A program made the position numbers and the translations under genes. From Haliclystus octoradiatus (lineage: Eukaryota; Cnidaria; Staurozoa; Stauromedusae; Haliclystidae), in assembly GCA_916610825.1 (NCBI GenBank), contig OU744446.1:20841223-20905222 (forward strand): DNA of 64,000 nt, read 5' to 3'. Under the pieces are notes generated by a model. The model ran no database searches, had not been told where the DNA came from, and saw nothing but the letters and a program-made list of their open reading frames with translations. Every line of letters starts with the position of its first letter. The stretch's first letter is position 1. Shown one piece after another: positions 12,052 to 24,165 of the stretch.

Positions 12052-12090
12052 TTTGTACCCTTGGGTATGAAAAATGAGAAAAAACAATGC
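12052..12090 (+). repeat. D unit 9 (A type)
   Basis: Copy of D 8874 at offset 3178; leads into the full module X at 12091. Confidence 0.93.
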
Positions 12091-12618
12091 TTAATTCCCA
12101 AAGGAATTCAAATTTTTCAAAAACAGTTCAAAATGACCTAAAACAATGCTTAATTCCCAAGGGAATTCGAATTTTTCAAAAACAGCTCAAAATGACCTAA
12201 AACAATGATTAATTCCCAAGGGAATTTGAATTTTTAAAAAACAGCTCAAAATGACCAAAAACAATGCCCAGTTCACAAGGGAATTCGAATTTTACAAAAA
12301 CAGCTCAAAATGACCTAAAACAATGCTTAATTCCCAAGGGAATTCGAATTTTTCAAAAACAGCTCAAAATGACCTAAAACAATGCTTGATTCCCAAGGGA
12401 ATTCGAATTTTACAAAAACAGCTCAAAATGACTTAAAACAATGCTTAATTGCCAAGGGAATTAGAATTTTACAAAATCAGCTCAAAATGACAAAAACAAT
12501 GCTTAATTCCCAAGGGAATTCGAATTTTACAAAAACAGCTCAAAATGACCTAAAACAATGCTTAATTCCCAAGGAAATTCGAATTTTTCAAAAACAGCTC
12601 AAAATGACCTAAAACAAT

Positions 12619-13637
12619 GCTTAATTCCCAAGGGAATTTGAATTTTTCAAAAACAGCTCAAAATGACCTAAAACAATGCTTAATTCCCAAGGGAATTCAA
12701 ATTTTTCTAAAACAGCTCAAAATTACCTAAAACAATGCTTAATTCCCAAGGGAATTTGAATTTTCCAAAAACAGCTCAAAATGACCAAAAACAATGCCCA
12801 GTTCCCAAGGGAATTCGAATTTAAAAAAAACAGCTCAAAATGACCTAAAACAATGCTTAATTCCCAAGGGAATTCGAATTTTTTAAAAACTGCTCAAAAT
12901 GACTTAAAACAATGCTTAATTGCCAAGGGAATTCGAATTTTACAAAATCAGCTCAAAATGACAAAAACAATGCTTAATTCCCAAGGGAATTCGAATTTTA
13001 CAAAAACAGCTCAAAATGACCTAAAACAATGCTTAATTCCCAAGGGAATTCGAATTTTTCAAAAACAGCTCAAAATGACCTAAAACAATGTTTAATTCCC
13101 AAGGGAATTTGAATTTTTCAAAAACAGCTCAAAATGACCTAAAACAATGCTTAATTCCCAAGGGAATTCGAATTTTTCTAAAACAGCTCAAAATTACCTA
13201 AAACAATGCTTAATTCCCAAGGGAATTTGAACTTTTCAAAAACAGCTCAAAATGACCAAAAACAATGCCCAGTTCCCAATGGAATTCGAATTTTAAAAAA
13301 ACAGCTCAAAATGACCTAAAACAATGCTTAATTCCCAAGGGAATTCGAATTTTTCAAAAACAGCTCAAAATGACCTAAAATAATGCTTAATTCCCAAGGG
13401 AATTCGAATTTTACAAAAACAGCTCAAAATGACTTAAAACAATGCTTAATTCCCAAGGGAATTCGAATTTTACAAAATCAGCTCAAAATGACAAAAACAA
13501 TGCTTAATTCCCAAGGGAATTCTAATTTTACAAAAACAGCTCAAAATTACCTAAAACAATGCTTAATTCCCAAGGGAATTCGAATTTTTCAAAAACAGCT
13601 CAAAATGACCTAAAACAATGCTTAATTCCCAAGGGAA
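12619..13637 (+). repeat. Module X, copy at 12091-13637 (distal part)
   Basis: With 12091-12618 this is a complete module X: tctaaaacag/attacc, tttgaattttcc, cccag with tttaaaaaaaacag, ttgccaag, a 58-bp gacaaaaac monomer, atgtttaattc, a second tctaaaacag, cccaatgg and the aataatgc step at 13383. It matches 20275-21826 at a constant offset of 8184. Confidence 0.87.
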
Positions 13638-14327
13638 TTCGAATTTTACAAAAACAGCTCAAAATGACCTAAAACAATGCTTAATTCCCAAGGGAATTCG
13701 AATTTTTCAAAAACAGCTCAAAATGACCTAGAACAATGCTTAATTCCCAAGGGAATTCGAATTTTACAAAAACAGCTCAAAATGACTTAAAACAATGCTT
13801 AATTCCCAAGGGAATTCGAATTTTACAAAAACAGCTCAAAATGACCTTAAACAATGCTTAATTCCCAAGGGAGTTCGAATTTTTCAAAAACAGCTTAAAA
13901 TGACCTGAAACAATGCTTAATTCCCAAGGGAATTAGAATTTTTCAAAAACAGCTCAAAATGACCTGAAACAATGCTTAATTCCCAAGGGAATTGGAATTA
14001 TTCAAAAACAGCTCAAAATGACCTAAAACAATGCTTAATTCCCAAGGGAATTCGGATTTTTCAAAAACAGCTCAAAATGACCTAAAACAATGCTTAATTC
14101 CCAAGGGAATTCGAATTTTTCAAAAACAGCTCAAAATGACCTAAAACAATGCTTAATTCCCAAGGGAATTCGAATTTTAAAAAACAGCTTAAACCGATCA
14201 AAAACAATGCCTAATTCCCAAGAGAATTCGAATTTTACAAAATCAGCTCAAAATGACAAAAACAATGCTTAATTTCCAAGGGAATTCGAATTTCAGAAAA
14301 ACAGCTTAAAATGACTAAAAACAATGC

Positions 14328-14366
14328 TTTGTACCCTTGGGTATGAAAAATGAGAAAAAACAATGC
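14328..14366 (+). repeat. D unit 10 (A type)
   Basis: Copy of D 2145 at offset 12183. Confidence 0.93.
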
Positions 14367-15072
14367 TTAATTCCCAAAGGAATTCAAATTTTTCAAAAAC
14401 AGCTCAAAATGACCTAAAACAATGCTTAATTCCCAAGGGAATTCGAATTATTCAAAAACTGCTCAAAATGACCTAAAACAATGCTTAATTCCTAAGGGAA
14501 TTCGAATTTTTCAAAAACAGCTCAAAATGACCTAAAACAATGCTTGATTCCCAAGGGAATTCGAATTTTACAAAAACAGCTCAAAATGACCTTAAACAAT
14601 GCTTAATTCCCAAGGGAGTTCGAATTTTTCAAAAACAGCTTAAAATGACCTAAAACAATGCTTAATTCCCAAGGGAATTCGAATTTTTCAAAAACAGCTC
14701 AAAATGACCTGAAACAATGCTTAATTCCCAAGGGAATTCGAATTTTTCAAAAACAGCTCAAAATGACCTAAAACAATGCTTAATTCCCAGGGGAATTCGG
14801 ATTTTTCAAAAACAGCTCAAAATGACCTAAAACAATGCTTAATTCCCAAGGGAATTCGAATTTTTCAAAAACAGCTCAAAATGACCTAAAACAATGCTTA
14901 ATTCCCAAAGGAATTCGAATTTTAAAAAACAGCTTAAACCGATCAAAAACAATGCCTAATTCCCAAGAGAATTCGAATTTTACAAAATCAGCTCAAAATG
15001 ACAAAAACAATGCTTAATTTCCAAGGGAATTCGAATTTCAGAAAAACAGCTTAAAATGACTAAAAACAATAC

Positions 15073-15111
15073 TTTGTACCCTTGGGTATGAAAAATGAGA
15101 AAAAACAATGC
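15073..15111 (+). repeat. D unit 11 (A type)
   Basis: Preceded by aatac; 745 bp after D 14328. It lies in the cassette that shares caggggaattcgg with the cassettes of D 2948 and D 15936. Confidence 0.93.
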
Positions 15112-15935
15112 TTAATTCCCAAAGGAATTCAAATTTTTCAAAAACAGCTCAAAATGACCTAAAACAATGCTTAATTCCCAAGGGAATTCGAATTTTTCAA
15201 AAACAGCTCAAAATGACCTAAAACAATGCTTAATTCCCAAGGGAATTTGAATTTTTAAAAAACAGCTCAAAATGACCAAAAACAATGCCCAGTTCACAAG
15301 GGAATTCGAATTTTACAAAAACAGCTCAAAATGACCTAAAACAATGCTTAATTCCCAAGGGAATTCGAATTTTTCAAAAACAGCTCAAAATGACCTAAAA
15401 CAATGCTTGATTCCCAAGGGAATTCGAATTTTACAAAAACAGCTCAAAATGACCTTAAACAATGCTTAATTCCCAAGGGAGTTCGAATTTTTCAAAAACA
15501 GCTTAAAATGACCTAAAACAATGCTTAATTCCCAAGGGAATTCGAATTTTTCAAAAACAGCTCAAAATGACCTGAAACAATGCTTAATTCCCAAGGGAAT
15601 TCGAATTATTCAAAAACAGCTCAAAATGACCTAAAACAATGCTTAATTCCCAGGGGAATTCGGATTTTTCAAAAACAGCTCAAAATGACCTAAAACAATG
15701 CTTAATTCCCAAGGGAATTCGAATTTTTCAAAAACAGCTCAAAATGACCTAAAACAATGCTTAATTCCCAAGGGAATTCGAATTTTAAAAAACAGCTTAA
15801 ACGGATCAAAAACAATGCCTAATTCCCAAGAGAATTCGAATTTTACAAAATCAGCTCAAAATGACAAAAACAATGCTTAATTTCCAAGGGAATTCGAATT
15901 TCAGAAAAACAGCTTAAAATGACTAAAAACAATAC

Positions 15936-15974
15936 TTTGTACCCTTGGGTATGAAAAATGAGAAAAAACAATGC
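15936..15974 (+). repeat. D unit 12 (A type)
   Basis: Copy of D 2948 at offset 12988, with aatac but with the usual gggtatg, so the change in D 2948 came later or was lost here. Confidence 0.93.
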
Positions 15975-16384
15975 TTAATTCCCAAAGGAATTCAAATTTT
16001 TCAAAAACAGCTCAAAATGACCTAAAACAATGCTTAATTCCCAAGGGAATTCGAATTTTACAAAAACAGCTCAAAATGACCTTAAACAATGCTTAATTCC
16101 CAAGGGAGTTCGAATTTTTCAAAAACAGCTCAAAATGACCTGAAACAATGCTTAATTCCCAAGGGAATTCGAATTATTCAAAAACAGCTCAAAATGACCT
16201 AAAACAATGCTTAATTCCCAAGGGAATTCGGATTTTTCCAAAACAGCTCAAAATGACCTAAAACAATGCTTAATTCCCAAGGGAATTCGAATTTTTCAAA
16301 AACAGCTCAAAATGACCTAAAACAATGCTTAATTCCCAAGGGAATTCGAATTTTGAAAAACAGCTTAAACTGATCAAAAACAAT

Positions 16385-16410
16385 GCCTAATTCCCAAAAG
16401 AATTCGAATT
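16385..16410. other. In-register deletion junction lacking a D unit
   Basis: Here a cctaattcccaaaag monomer continues directly as a common cgaatttttc monomer. The homologous place near 3520-3700 holds a caagag monomer, a tttcag monomer, D 3634 and a cccaaagg monomer. The offset changes from 12988 before the edits in this region to 12656 after, 332 bp in all, which equals one D, two 58-bp and three 59-bp units. Confidence 0.75.
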
Positions 16411-16858
16411 TTTCAAAAACAGCTCAAAATGACCTAAAACAATGCTTAATTCCCAAGGGAATTTGAATTTTTAAAAAACAGCTCAAAATGACCAAAAACA
16501 ATGCCCAGTTCACAAGGGAATTCGAATTTTACAAAAACAGCTCAAAATGACCTAAAACAATGCTTAATTCCCAAGGGAATTCGAATTTTTCAAAAACAGC
16601 TCAAAATGACCTAAAACAATGCTTGATTCCCAAGGGAATTCGAATTTTACAAAAACAGCTCAAAATGACTTAAAACAATACTTAATTGCCAAGGGAATTA
16701 GAATTTTACAAAATCAGCTCAAAATGACAAAAACAATGCTTAATTCCCAAGGGAATTCGAATTTTACAAAAACAGCTCAAAATGACCTAAAACAATGCTT
16801 AATTCCCAAGGAAATTCGAATTTTTCAAAAACAGCTCAAAATGACCTAAAACAATGCT
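16396..16858 (+). repeat. Module X, 5' part only
   Basis: It matches about 3740-4200 at offset 12656, including the rare aatacttaattgcc spelling (near 4022 and 16678). After the ccaaggaaattcg monomer it switches at about 16859 to E/F-type sequence, so the distal two thirds of the module are absent. Confidence 0.82.
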
Positions 16859-18547
16859 TAATTCCCAAGGGAATTCGAATTTTACAAAAACAGCTCAAAA
16901 TGACCTAAAACAATGCTTAATTCCCAAGGGAATTCGAATTTTTCAAAAACAGCTCAAAATGACCTAAAACAATGCTTAATTCCCAAGGGAATTTGAATTT
17001 TTCAAAAACAGCTCAAAATGACCAAAAACAATGCCCAGTTCCCAAGGGAATTCGAATTTCACAAAAACAGCATAAAATGACCTAAAACAATGCTTAATTC
17101 CCAAGGGAATTCGAATTTTACAAAATCAGCTCAAAATTACCTAAAACAATGCTTAGTTCCCAAGGGAATTCGAATTTTTCAAAAACAGCTCAAAATGACC
17201 TAAAACAATGCTTAATTCCCAAGGGAATTCGAATTTTACAAAAACAGCTCAAAATGACCTAAAACAATGCTTAATTCACAAGGGAATTCTAACTTTTCAA
17301 AAACAGCTCAAAATGACCTTAAACAATGCTTAATACCCAAGGGAATTCGAATTTATCAAAAACAGCTCAAAATGACCTAAAACAATTCTTAATTCCCAAG
17401 GGAATTCGAATTTTTCAAAAACAGCTAAAAATGACCTAAAACAATGCTTAATTCCCAAGGGAATTTGAATTTTTCAAAAACAGCATAAAATGACCAAAAA
17501 CAATGCCCAGTTCCAAAGGGAATTCGAATTTCACAAAAACAGCATAAAATGACCTAAAACAATGCTTAATTCCCAAGGGAATTCGAATTTTACAAAAACA
17601 TCTCAAAATGCCCTAAAACAATGCTTAATTCCCAAGGGAATTCGAATTTTTCAAAAACAGCTCAAAATGACCTAAAACAATGCTTAATACCCAAGGGAAT
17701 TCGAACTTTTCAAAAACAGCTCAAAATGACCTTAAACAATGCTTAATTCTCAAGGGAATTCGAATTTTTCAAAAACAGCTCAAAAGGACCTAAAACAATG
17801 CTTAATTCCCAAGGGAATTTGAATTTTTCAAAAACAGCTGAAAATGACCTAAAACAATGCTTAATTCCCAAGGGAATTCGGATTTTACAAAAACAGCTCA
17901 AAATGACCTAAAACAATGCTTAATTCACAAGGGAATTCGAACTTTTCAAAAACAGCTCAAAATGACCTTAAACAATGCTTAATTCTCAAGGGAATTCGAA
18001 TTTTTGAAAAACAGCTCAAAATTACCTAAAACAATGCTTAATTCCCAAGGGAATTCGAATTTTACAAAAACAGCTCAAAATGACCTAAAACAATGCTTAA
18101 TTCCCAAGCGAATTCGAATTTTTCAAAAACAGCTCAAAATTACCTGAAACAATGCTTAATTCCAAAGGGAATTCGAATTTTTCAAAAACAGCTCAAAATG
18201 ACCTAAAACAATGCTTAATTCCAAAGGGAATTCGAATTTTTCAAAAACAGCTCAAAATGACCTAAAACAATGCTTAATTCCCAAGGGAATTCGAATTTTT
18301 CAAAAACAGCTCAAAATGACCTAAAACAATGCTTAATTCCCAAGGGAATTCGAAATTTACAAAAACAGCTTAAACCGATCATAAACAATGCCTAATTCCC
18401 AAGAGAATTCGAATTTTACAAAATAAGCTCAAAATGACAAAAACAATGCTTAATTCCCAAGGGAATTCGAATTTCACAAAAACAGTTTAAAATGACTAAA
18501 AACAATGCTTTGTACCCTTGGGTATGAAAAATGAGAAAAAACAATTC
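16859..18547 (+). repeat. E/F-type block and edited C-D cassette, second macro-copy
   Basis: It corresponds to 4961-7127, first at offset 11773, then 11420 from about 17790, a net loss of 353 bp. The loss is visible near 17690-17760: an ataccc monomer runs straight into a gaactttt/cttaaac core, and the next ttctcaag monomer ends in aaggacc. The caagaag and cctaaggg markers of the first copy are therefore missing. The block ends with D 18509. Confidence 0.82.
18509..18547 (+). repeat. D unit 13 (B type)
   Basis: Copy of D 7089 at offset 11420; the monomer before it reads cagttt instead of cagctt. Confidence 0.93.
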
Positions 18548-19549
18548 TTAATTCCCAAGGGAATTCGAATTTTTCAAAAACAGCTCAAAATGACCTAAAA
18601 CAATGCTTAATTCCCAAGGGAATTCGAATTTTTCAAAAACAGCTCAAAATGACCTAAAACAATGCTTAATTCCCAAGGGAATTCGAATTTTTCAAAAAAC
18701 AGCTCAAAATGACCTAAAACAATGCTTAATTCCCAAGGGAATTCGAATTTTTCAAAAACAGCTTAAAATGACCTAAAACAATGCTTAATTCCCAAGGGAA
18801 TTCGAATTTTTCAAAAACAGCTCAAAATGACCTGAAACAATGCTTAATTCCCAAGGGAATTCGAATTATTCAAAAACAGCTCAAAATGACCTAAAACAAT
18901 GCTTAATTCCCAAGGGAATTCGGATTTTTCAAAAACAGCTCAAAATGACCTAAAACAATGCTTAATTCCCAAGGGAATTCGAATTTTTCAAAAACAGCTC
19001 AAAATGACCTAAAACAATGCTTAATTCCCAAGGGAATTCGAATTTTTCAAAAACAGCTCAAAATGACCTTAAACAATGCTTAATTCCCAAGGGAGTTCGA
19101 ATTTTTCAAAAACAGCTTAAAATGACCTAAAACAATGCTTAATTCCCAAGGGAATTCGAATTTTTCAAAAACAGCTCAAAATGACCTGAAACAATGCTTA
19201 ATTCCCAAGGGAATTCGAATTATTCAAAAACAGCTCAAAATGACCTAAAACAATGCTTAATTCCCAAGGGAATTCGGATTTTTCAAAAACAGCTCAAAAT
19301 GACCTAAAACAATGCTTAATTCCCAAGGGAATTCGAATTTTTCAAAAACAGCTCAAAATGACCTAAAACAATGCTTAATTCCCAAGGGAATTCGAATTTT
19401 AAAAAACAGCTTAAACCGATCAAAAACAATGCCTAATTCCCAAGAGAATTCGAATTTTACAAAATCAGCTCAAAATGACAAAAACAATGCTTAATTTCCA
19501 AGGGAATTCGAATTTTAGAAAAACAGCTTAAAATGACTAAAAACAATAC

Positions 19550-19588
19550 TTTGTACCCTTGGGTATGAAAAATGAGAAAAAACAATGC
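19550..19588 (+). repeat. D unit 14 (A type)
   Basis: Copy of D 8129 at offset 11421, with aatac and tttag marks. Confidence 0.93.
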
Positions 19589-20235
19589 TTAATTCCCAAA
19601 GGAATTCAAATTTTTCAAAAACAGCTCAAAATGACCTAAAACAATGCTTAATTCCCAAGGGAATTCGAATTTTTCAAAAACAGCTCAAAATGACCTAAAA
19701 CAATGCTTAATTCCCAAGGGAATTTGAATTTTTAAAAAACAGCTCAAAATGACCAAAAACAATGCCCAGTTCACAAGGGAATTCGAATTTTACAAAAACA
19801 GCTCAAAATGACCTTAAACAATGCTTAATTCCCAAGGGAATTCGAATTTTTCAAAAACAGCTCAAAATGACCTGAAACAATGCTTAATTCCCAAGGGAAT
19901 TCGAATTATTCAAAAACAGCTCAAAATGACCTAAAACAATGCTTAATTCCCAAGGGAATTCGGATTTTTCAAAAACAGCTCAAAATGACCTAAAACAATG
20001 CTTAATTCCCAAGGGAATTCGAAGTTTTCAAAAACAGCTCAAAATGACCTAAAACAATGCTTAATTCCCAAGGGAATTCGAATTTTGAAAAACAGCTTAA
20101 ACTGATCAAAAACAATGCCTAATTCCCAAGAGAATTCGAATTTTACAAAATCAGCTCAAAATGACAAAAACAATGCTTAATTTCCAAGGGAATTCGAATT
20201 TCAGAAAAACAGCTTAAAATGACTAAAAACAATGC

Positions 20236-20274
20236 TTTGTACCCTTGGGTATGAAAAATGAGAAAAAACAATGC
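20236..20274 (+). repeat. D unit 15 (A type)
   Basis: Copy of D 8874 at offset 11362; leads into the full module X at 20275. Confidence 0.93.
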
Positions 20275-21826
20275 TTAATTCCCAAAGGAATTCAAATTTT
20301 TCAAAAACAGCTCAAAATGACCTAAAACAATGCTTAATTCCCAAGGGAATTCGAATTTTTCAAAAACAGCTCAAAATGACCTAAAACAATGATTAATTCC
20401 CAAGGGAATTTGAATTTTTAAAAAACAGCTCAAAATGACCAAAAACAATGCCCACTTCACAAGGGAATTCGAATTTTACAAAAACAGCTCAAAATGACCT
20501 AAAACAATGCTTAATTCCCAAGGGAATTCGAATTTTTCAAAAACAGCTCAAAATGACCTAAAACAATGCTTGATTCCCAAGGGAATTCGAATTTTACAAA
20601 AACAGCTCAAAATGACGTAAAACAATGCTTAATTGCCAAGGGAATTAGAATTTTACAAAATCAGCTCAAAATGACAAAAACAATGCTTAATTCCCAAGGG
20701 AATTCGAATTTTACAAAAACAGCTCAAAATGACCTAAAACAATGCTTAATTCCCAAGGAAATTCGAATTTTTCAAAAACAGCTCAAAATGACCTAAAACA
20801 ATGCTTAATTCCCAAGGGAATTTGAATTTTTCAAAAACAGCTCAAAATGACCTAAAACAATGCTTAATTCCCAAGGGAATTCAAATTTTTCTAAAACAGC
20901 TCAAAATTACCTAAAACAATGCTTAATTCCCAAGGGAATTTGAATTTTCCAAAAACATCTCAAAATGACCAAAAACAATGCCCAGTTCCCAAGGGAATTC
21001 GAATTTAAAAAAAACAGCTCAAAATGACCTAAAACAATGCTTAATTCCCAAGGGAATTCGAATTTTTTAAAAACTGCTCAAAATGACTTAAAACAATGCT
21101 TAATTGCCAAGGGAATTCGAATTTTACAAAATCAGCTCAAAATGACAAAAACAATGCTTAATTCCCAAGGGAATTCGAATTTTACAAAAAAAAAGAAAAA
21201 AGACCTAAAACAATGCTTAATTCCCAAGGGAATTCGAATTTTTCAAAAACAGCTCAAAATGACCTAAAACAATGTTTAATTCCCAAGGGAATTTGAATTT
21301 TTCAAAAACAGCTCAAAATGACCTAAAACAATGCTTAATTCCCAAGGGAATTCGAATTTTTCTAAAACAGCTCAAAATTACCTAAAACAATGCTTAATTC
21401 CCAAGGGAATTTGAACTTTTCAAAAACAGCTCAAAATGACCAAAAACAATGCCCAGTTCCCAATGGAATTCGAATTTTAAAAAAACAGCTCAAAATGACC
21501 TAAAACAATGCTTAATTCCCAAGGGAATTCGAATTTTTCAAAAACAGCTCAAAATGACCTAAAATAATGCTTAATTCCCAAGGGAATTCGAATTTTACAA
21601 AAACAGCTCAAAATGACTTAAAACAATGCTTAATTCCCAAGGGAATTCGAATTTTACAAAATCAGCTCAAAATGACAAAAACAATGCTTAATTCCCAAGG
21701 GAATTCAAACTTTTCAAAAACAGCTCAAAATGACCTAAAACAATGCTTAATTCCCAAGGGAATTCGAATTTTTCAAAAACAGCTCAAAATGACCTAAAAC
21801 AATGCTTAATTCCCAAGGGAATTCGA
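20275..21826 (+). repeat. Module X, full copy
   Basis: It matches 12091-13637 at offset 8184 and 31486-33045 at 11203. A gacgtaaaac variant near 20617 is shared with the copies at 31.8 and 38.2 kb but absent from those at 4.0, 9.2, 10.2 and 12.4 kb, so the three right-hand copies form one lineage. A local anomaly lies at 21191-21201. A caaacttttc variant near 21706 replaces the tctaattttac found in the other full copies. Confidence 0.87.
21191..21201 (+). other. Local substitution cluster in one monomer
   Basis: Where other monomers read cagctcaaaat, this one reads aaaagaaaaaa: six substitutions in 11 bases, five of them to A, with length kept. No other copy shows it. It may be a consensus or polishing error in an A-rich stretch, or a real short templated event. 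Confidence 0.85.
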
Positions 21827-22218
21827 ATTTTACAAAAACAGCTCAAAATGACCTAAAACAATGCTTAATTCCCAAGGGAATTCGAATTTTACAAAAACAG
21901 CTCAAAATGACCTAAAACAATGCTTAATTCCCAAGGGAATTTGAATTTTTCAAAAACAGCTCAAAATGACCAAAAACAATGCCCAGTTCCCAAGGGAATT
22001 CGAATTTTACAAAAACAGCATAAAATGACCTAGAACAATGCTTAATTCCCAAGGGAATTCGAATTTTACAAAAACAGCTCAAAATTACCTAAAACAATGC
22101 TTAATTCCCAAGGGAATTCGAATTTTACAAAAACAGCTCAAAATGACCTAAAACAATGCTTAATTCCCAAGGGAATTCGAATTTTACAAAAACAGCTCAA
22201 AATGACCTAAAACAATGC
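21827..22218 (+). repeat. Link between module X and the first E-type HOR run
   Basis: Six to seven monomers: two aattttac monomers, tttgaa/gaccaaaaac, cccag with gcataaaatg and cctagaac, an attacc monomer and two aattttac monomers. Similar links follow module X at 33046-33422 and 39.4-39.8 kb, so this order is part of a larger unit. Confidence 0.78.
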
Positions 22219-24165
22219 TTAATTCACAAGGGAATTCGAACTTTTCAAAAACAGCTCAAAATGACCTTAAACAATGCTTAATACCCAAGGGAATTCGAAT
22301 TTATCAAAAACAGCTCAAAATGACCTAAAACAATTCTTAATTCCCAAGGGAATTCGAATTTTTCAAAAACAGCTCAAAATGACCTAAAACAATGCTTAAT
22401 TCCCAAGGGAATTTGAATTTTTCAAAAACAGCTCAAAATCACCAAAAACAATGCCCAGTTCCCAAGGGAATTCGAATTTCACAAAAACAGCATAAAATGA
22501 CATAAAACAATGCTTAATTCCCAAGGGAATTCGAATTTTACAAAAACATCTCAAAATGCCCTAAAACAATGCTTAATTCCCAAGGGAATTCGAATTTTTC
22601 AAAAACAGCTCAAAATGACCTAAAACAATGCTTAATACCCAAGGGAATTCGAATTTTTCAAAAACAGCTCGAAATGACCTAAAACAATGCTTAATTCCCA
22701 AGGGAATTCGAATTTTTCAAAACCAGCTCAAAATGACCTCAAACAATGCTTAATTCCCAAGAAGATTCGAATTTTTCAAAAACAGCTCAAAATGACCTAA
22801 AACAATGCTTAATTCCCAAGGGAATTCGAATTTTACAAAAACAGCTCAAAATGACCTAAAACAATGCTTAATTCACAAGGGAATTCGAACTTTTCAAAAA
22901 CAGCTCAAAATGACCTTAAACAATGCTTAATACCCAAGGGAACTCGAATTTATCAAAAACAGCTCAAAATGACCTAAAACAATTCTTAATTCCCAAGGGA
23001 ATTCGAATTTTTCAAAAACAGCTCAAAATGACCTAAAACAATGCTTAATTCCCAAGGGAATTTGAATTTTTCAAAAACAGCTCAAAATCACCAAAAACAA
23101 TGCCCAGTTCCCAAGGGAATTCGAATTTCACAAAAACAGCATAAAATGACATAAAACAATGCTTAATTCCCAAGGGAATTCGAATTTTACAAAAACATCT
23201 CAAAATGCCCTAAAACAATGCTTAATTCCCAAGGGAATTCGAATTTTTCAAAAACAGCTCAAAATGACCTAAAACAATGCTTAATACCCAAGGGAATTCG
23301 AATTTTTCAAAAACAGCTCGAAATGACCTAAAACAATGCTTAATTCCCAAGGGAATTCGAATTTTTCAAAACCAGCTCAAAATGACCTCAAACAATGCTT
23401 AATTCCCGAGAAGATTCGAATTTTTCAAAAACAGCTCAAAATGACCTAAAACAATGCTTAATTCCCAAGGGAATTCGAATTTTACAAAAACAGCTCAAAA
23501 TGACCTAAAACAATGCTTAATTCACAAGGGAATTCGAACTTTTCAAAAACAGCTCAAAATGACCTTAAACAATGCTTAATACCCAAGGGAATTCGAATTT
23601 ATCAAAAACAGCTCAAAATGACCTAAAACAATTCTTAATTCCCAAGGGAATTCGAATTTTTCAAAAACAGCTCAAAATGACCTAAAACAATGCTTAATTC
23701 CCAAGGGAATTTGAATTTTTCAAAAACAGCTCAAAATGACCAAAAACAATGCCCAGTTCCCAAGGGAATTCGAATTTCACAAAAACAGCATAAAATGACA
23801 TAAAACAATGCTTAATTCCCAAGGGAATTCGAATTTTACAAAAACATCTCAAAATGCCCTAAAACAATGCTTAATTCCCAAGGGAATTCGAATTTTTCAA
23901 AAACAGCTCAAAATGACCTAAAACAATGCTTAATACCCAAGGGAGTTCGAATTTTTCAAAAACAGCTCGAAATGACCTAAAACAATGCTTAATTCCCAAG
24001 GGAATTCGAATTTTTCAAAACCAGCTCAAAATGACCTCAAACAATGCTTAATTCCCAAGAAGATTCGAATTTTTCAAAAACAGCTCAAAATGACCTAAAA
24101 CAATGCTTAATTCCCAAGGGAATTCGAATTTTACAAAAACAGCTCAAAATGACCTAAAACAATGC
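22219..24165 (+). repeat. Type E 11-mer HOR, three tandem units of 649 bp
   Basis: The gaactttt core occurs at 22238, 22887 and 23536, exactly 649 bp apart. The eleven monomers in order are: gaactttt/cttaaac; ataccc/ttatc/caattc; common; tttgaa ending atcacc or atgacc; cccag/tttcac/gcataaaatgacat; acatctc/atgccc; common; ataccc/ctcgaaatg; aaccagctc/cctcaaac; caagaagattcg; aattttac. Units differ by only a few bases (for example cccgagaag near 23406), so expansion is recent. The pattern breaks at 24166, where the F-type begins. Confidence 0.93.

Larger units (their letters stand above)
10835..12618 (+). repeat. Second copy of the 7.3-9.4 kb segment (offset 3178)
   Basis: D units 8129 and 8874 correspond to 11307 and 12052, both 3178 bp away. 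The cttaaac/gagttcg step at 7646 matches 10824, and the unusual gaattattc monomer ending gaccaaaaac at 7441 matches 10619. D 8129 and D 11307 share an upstream tttagaaaaacag and an aatac spelling. Homology is lost after about 9434/12612. Confidence 0.87.
13638..16395 (+). repeat. A-type cassettes, second macro-copy
   Basis: D units at 14328, 15073 and 15936 (spacings 745 and 863). The start repeats 1455-2440 at offset 12183 (cctagaac at 1544 and 13727). A caggggaattcgg variant occurs at 2661, 14786 and 15649, linking three cassettes. Compared with 2.57-3.52 kb, two monomers are missing after D 15936, so the offset falls from 12988 to 12870. Confidence 0.85.
18548..20274 (+). repeat. A-type cassettes, second macro-copy (continued)
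   Basis: D units at 19550 and 20236 correspond to 8129 and 8874 (offsets 11421 and 11362). One extra A near 18690 (six instead of five) explains the first offset step, and the missing gagttcg monomer near 19830 explains the second. D 19550 keeps the aatac spelling and the upstream tttagaaaaacag of D 8129 and D 11307. Confidence 0.85.
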
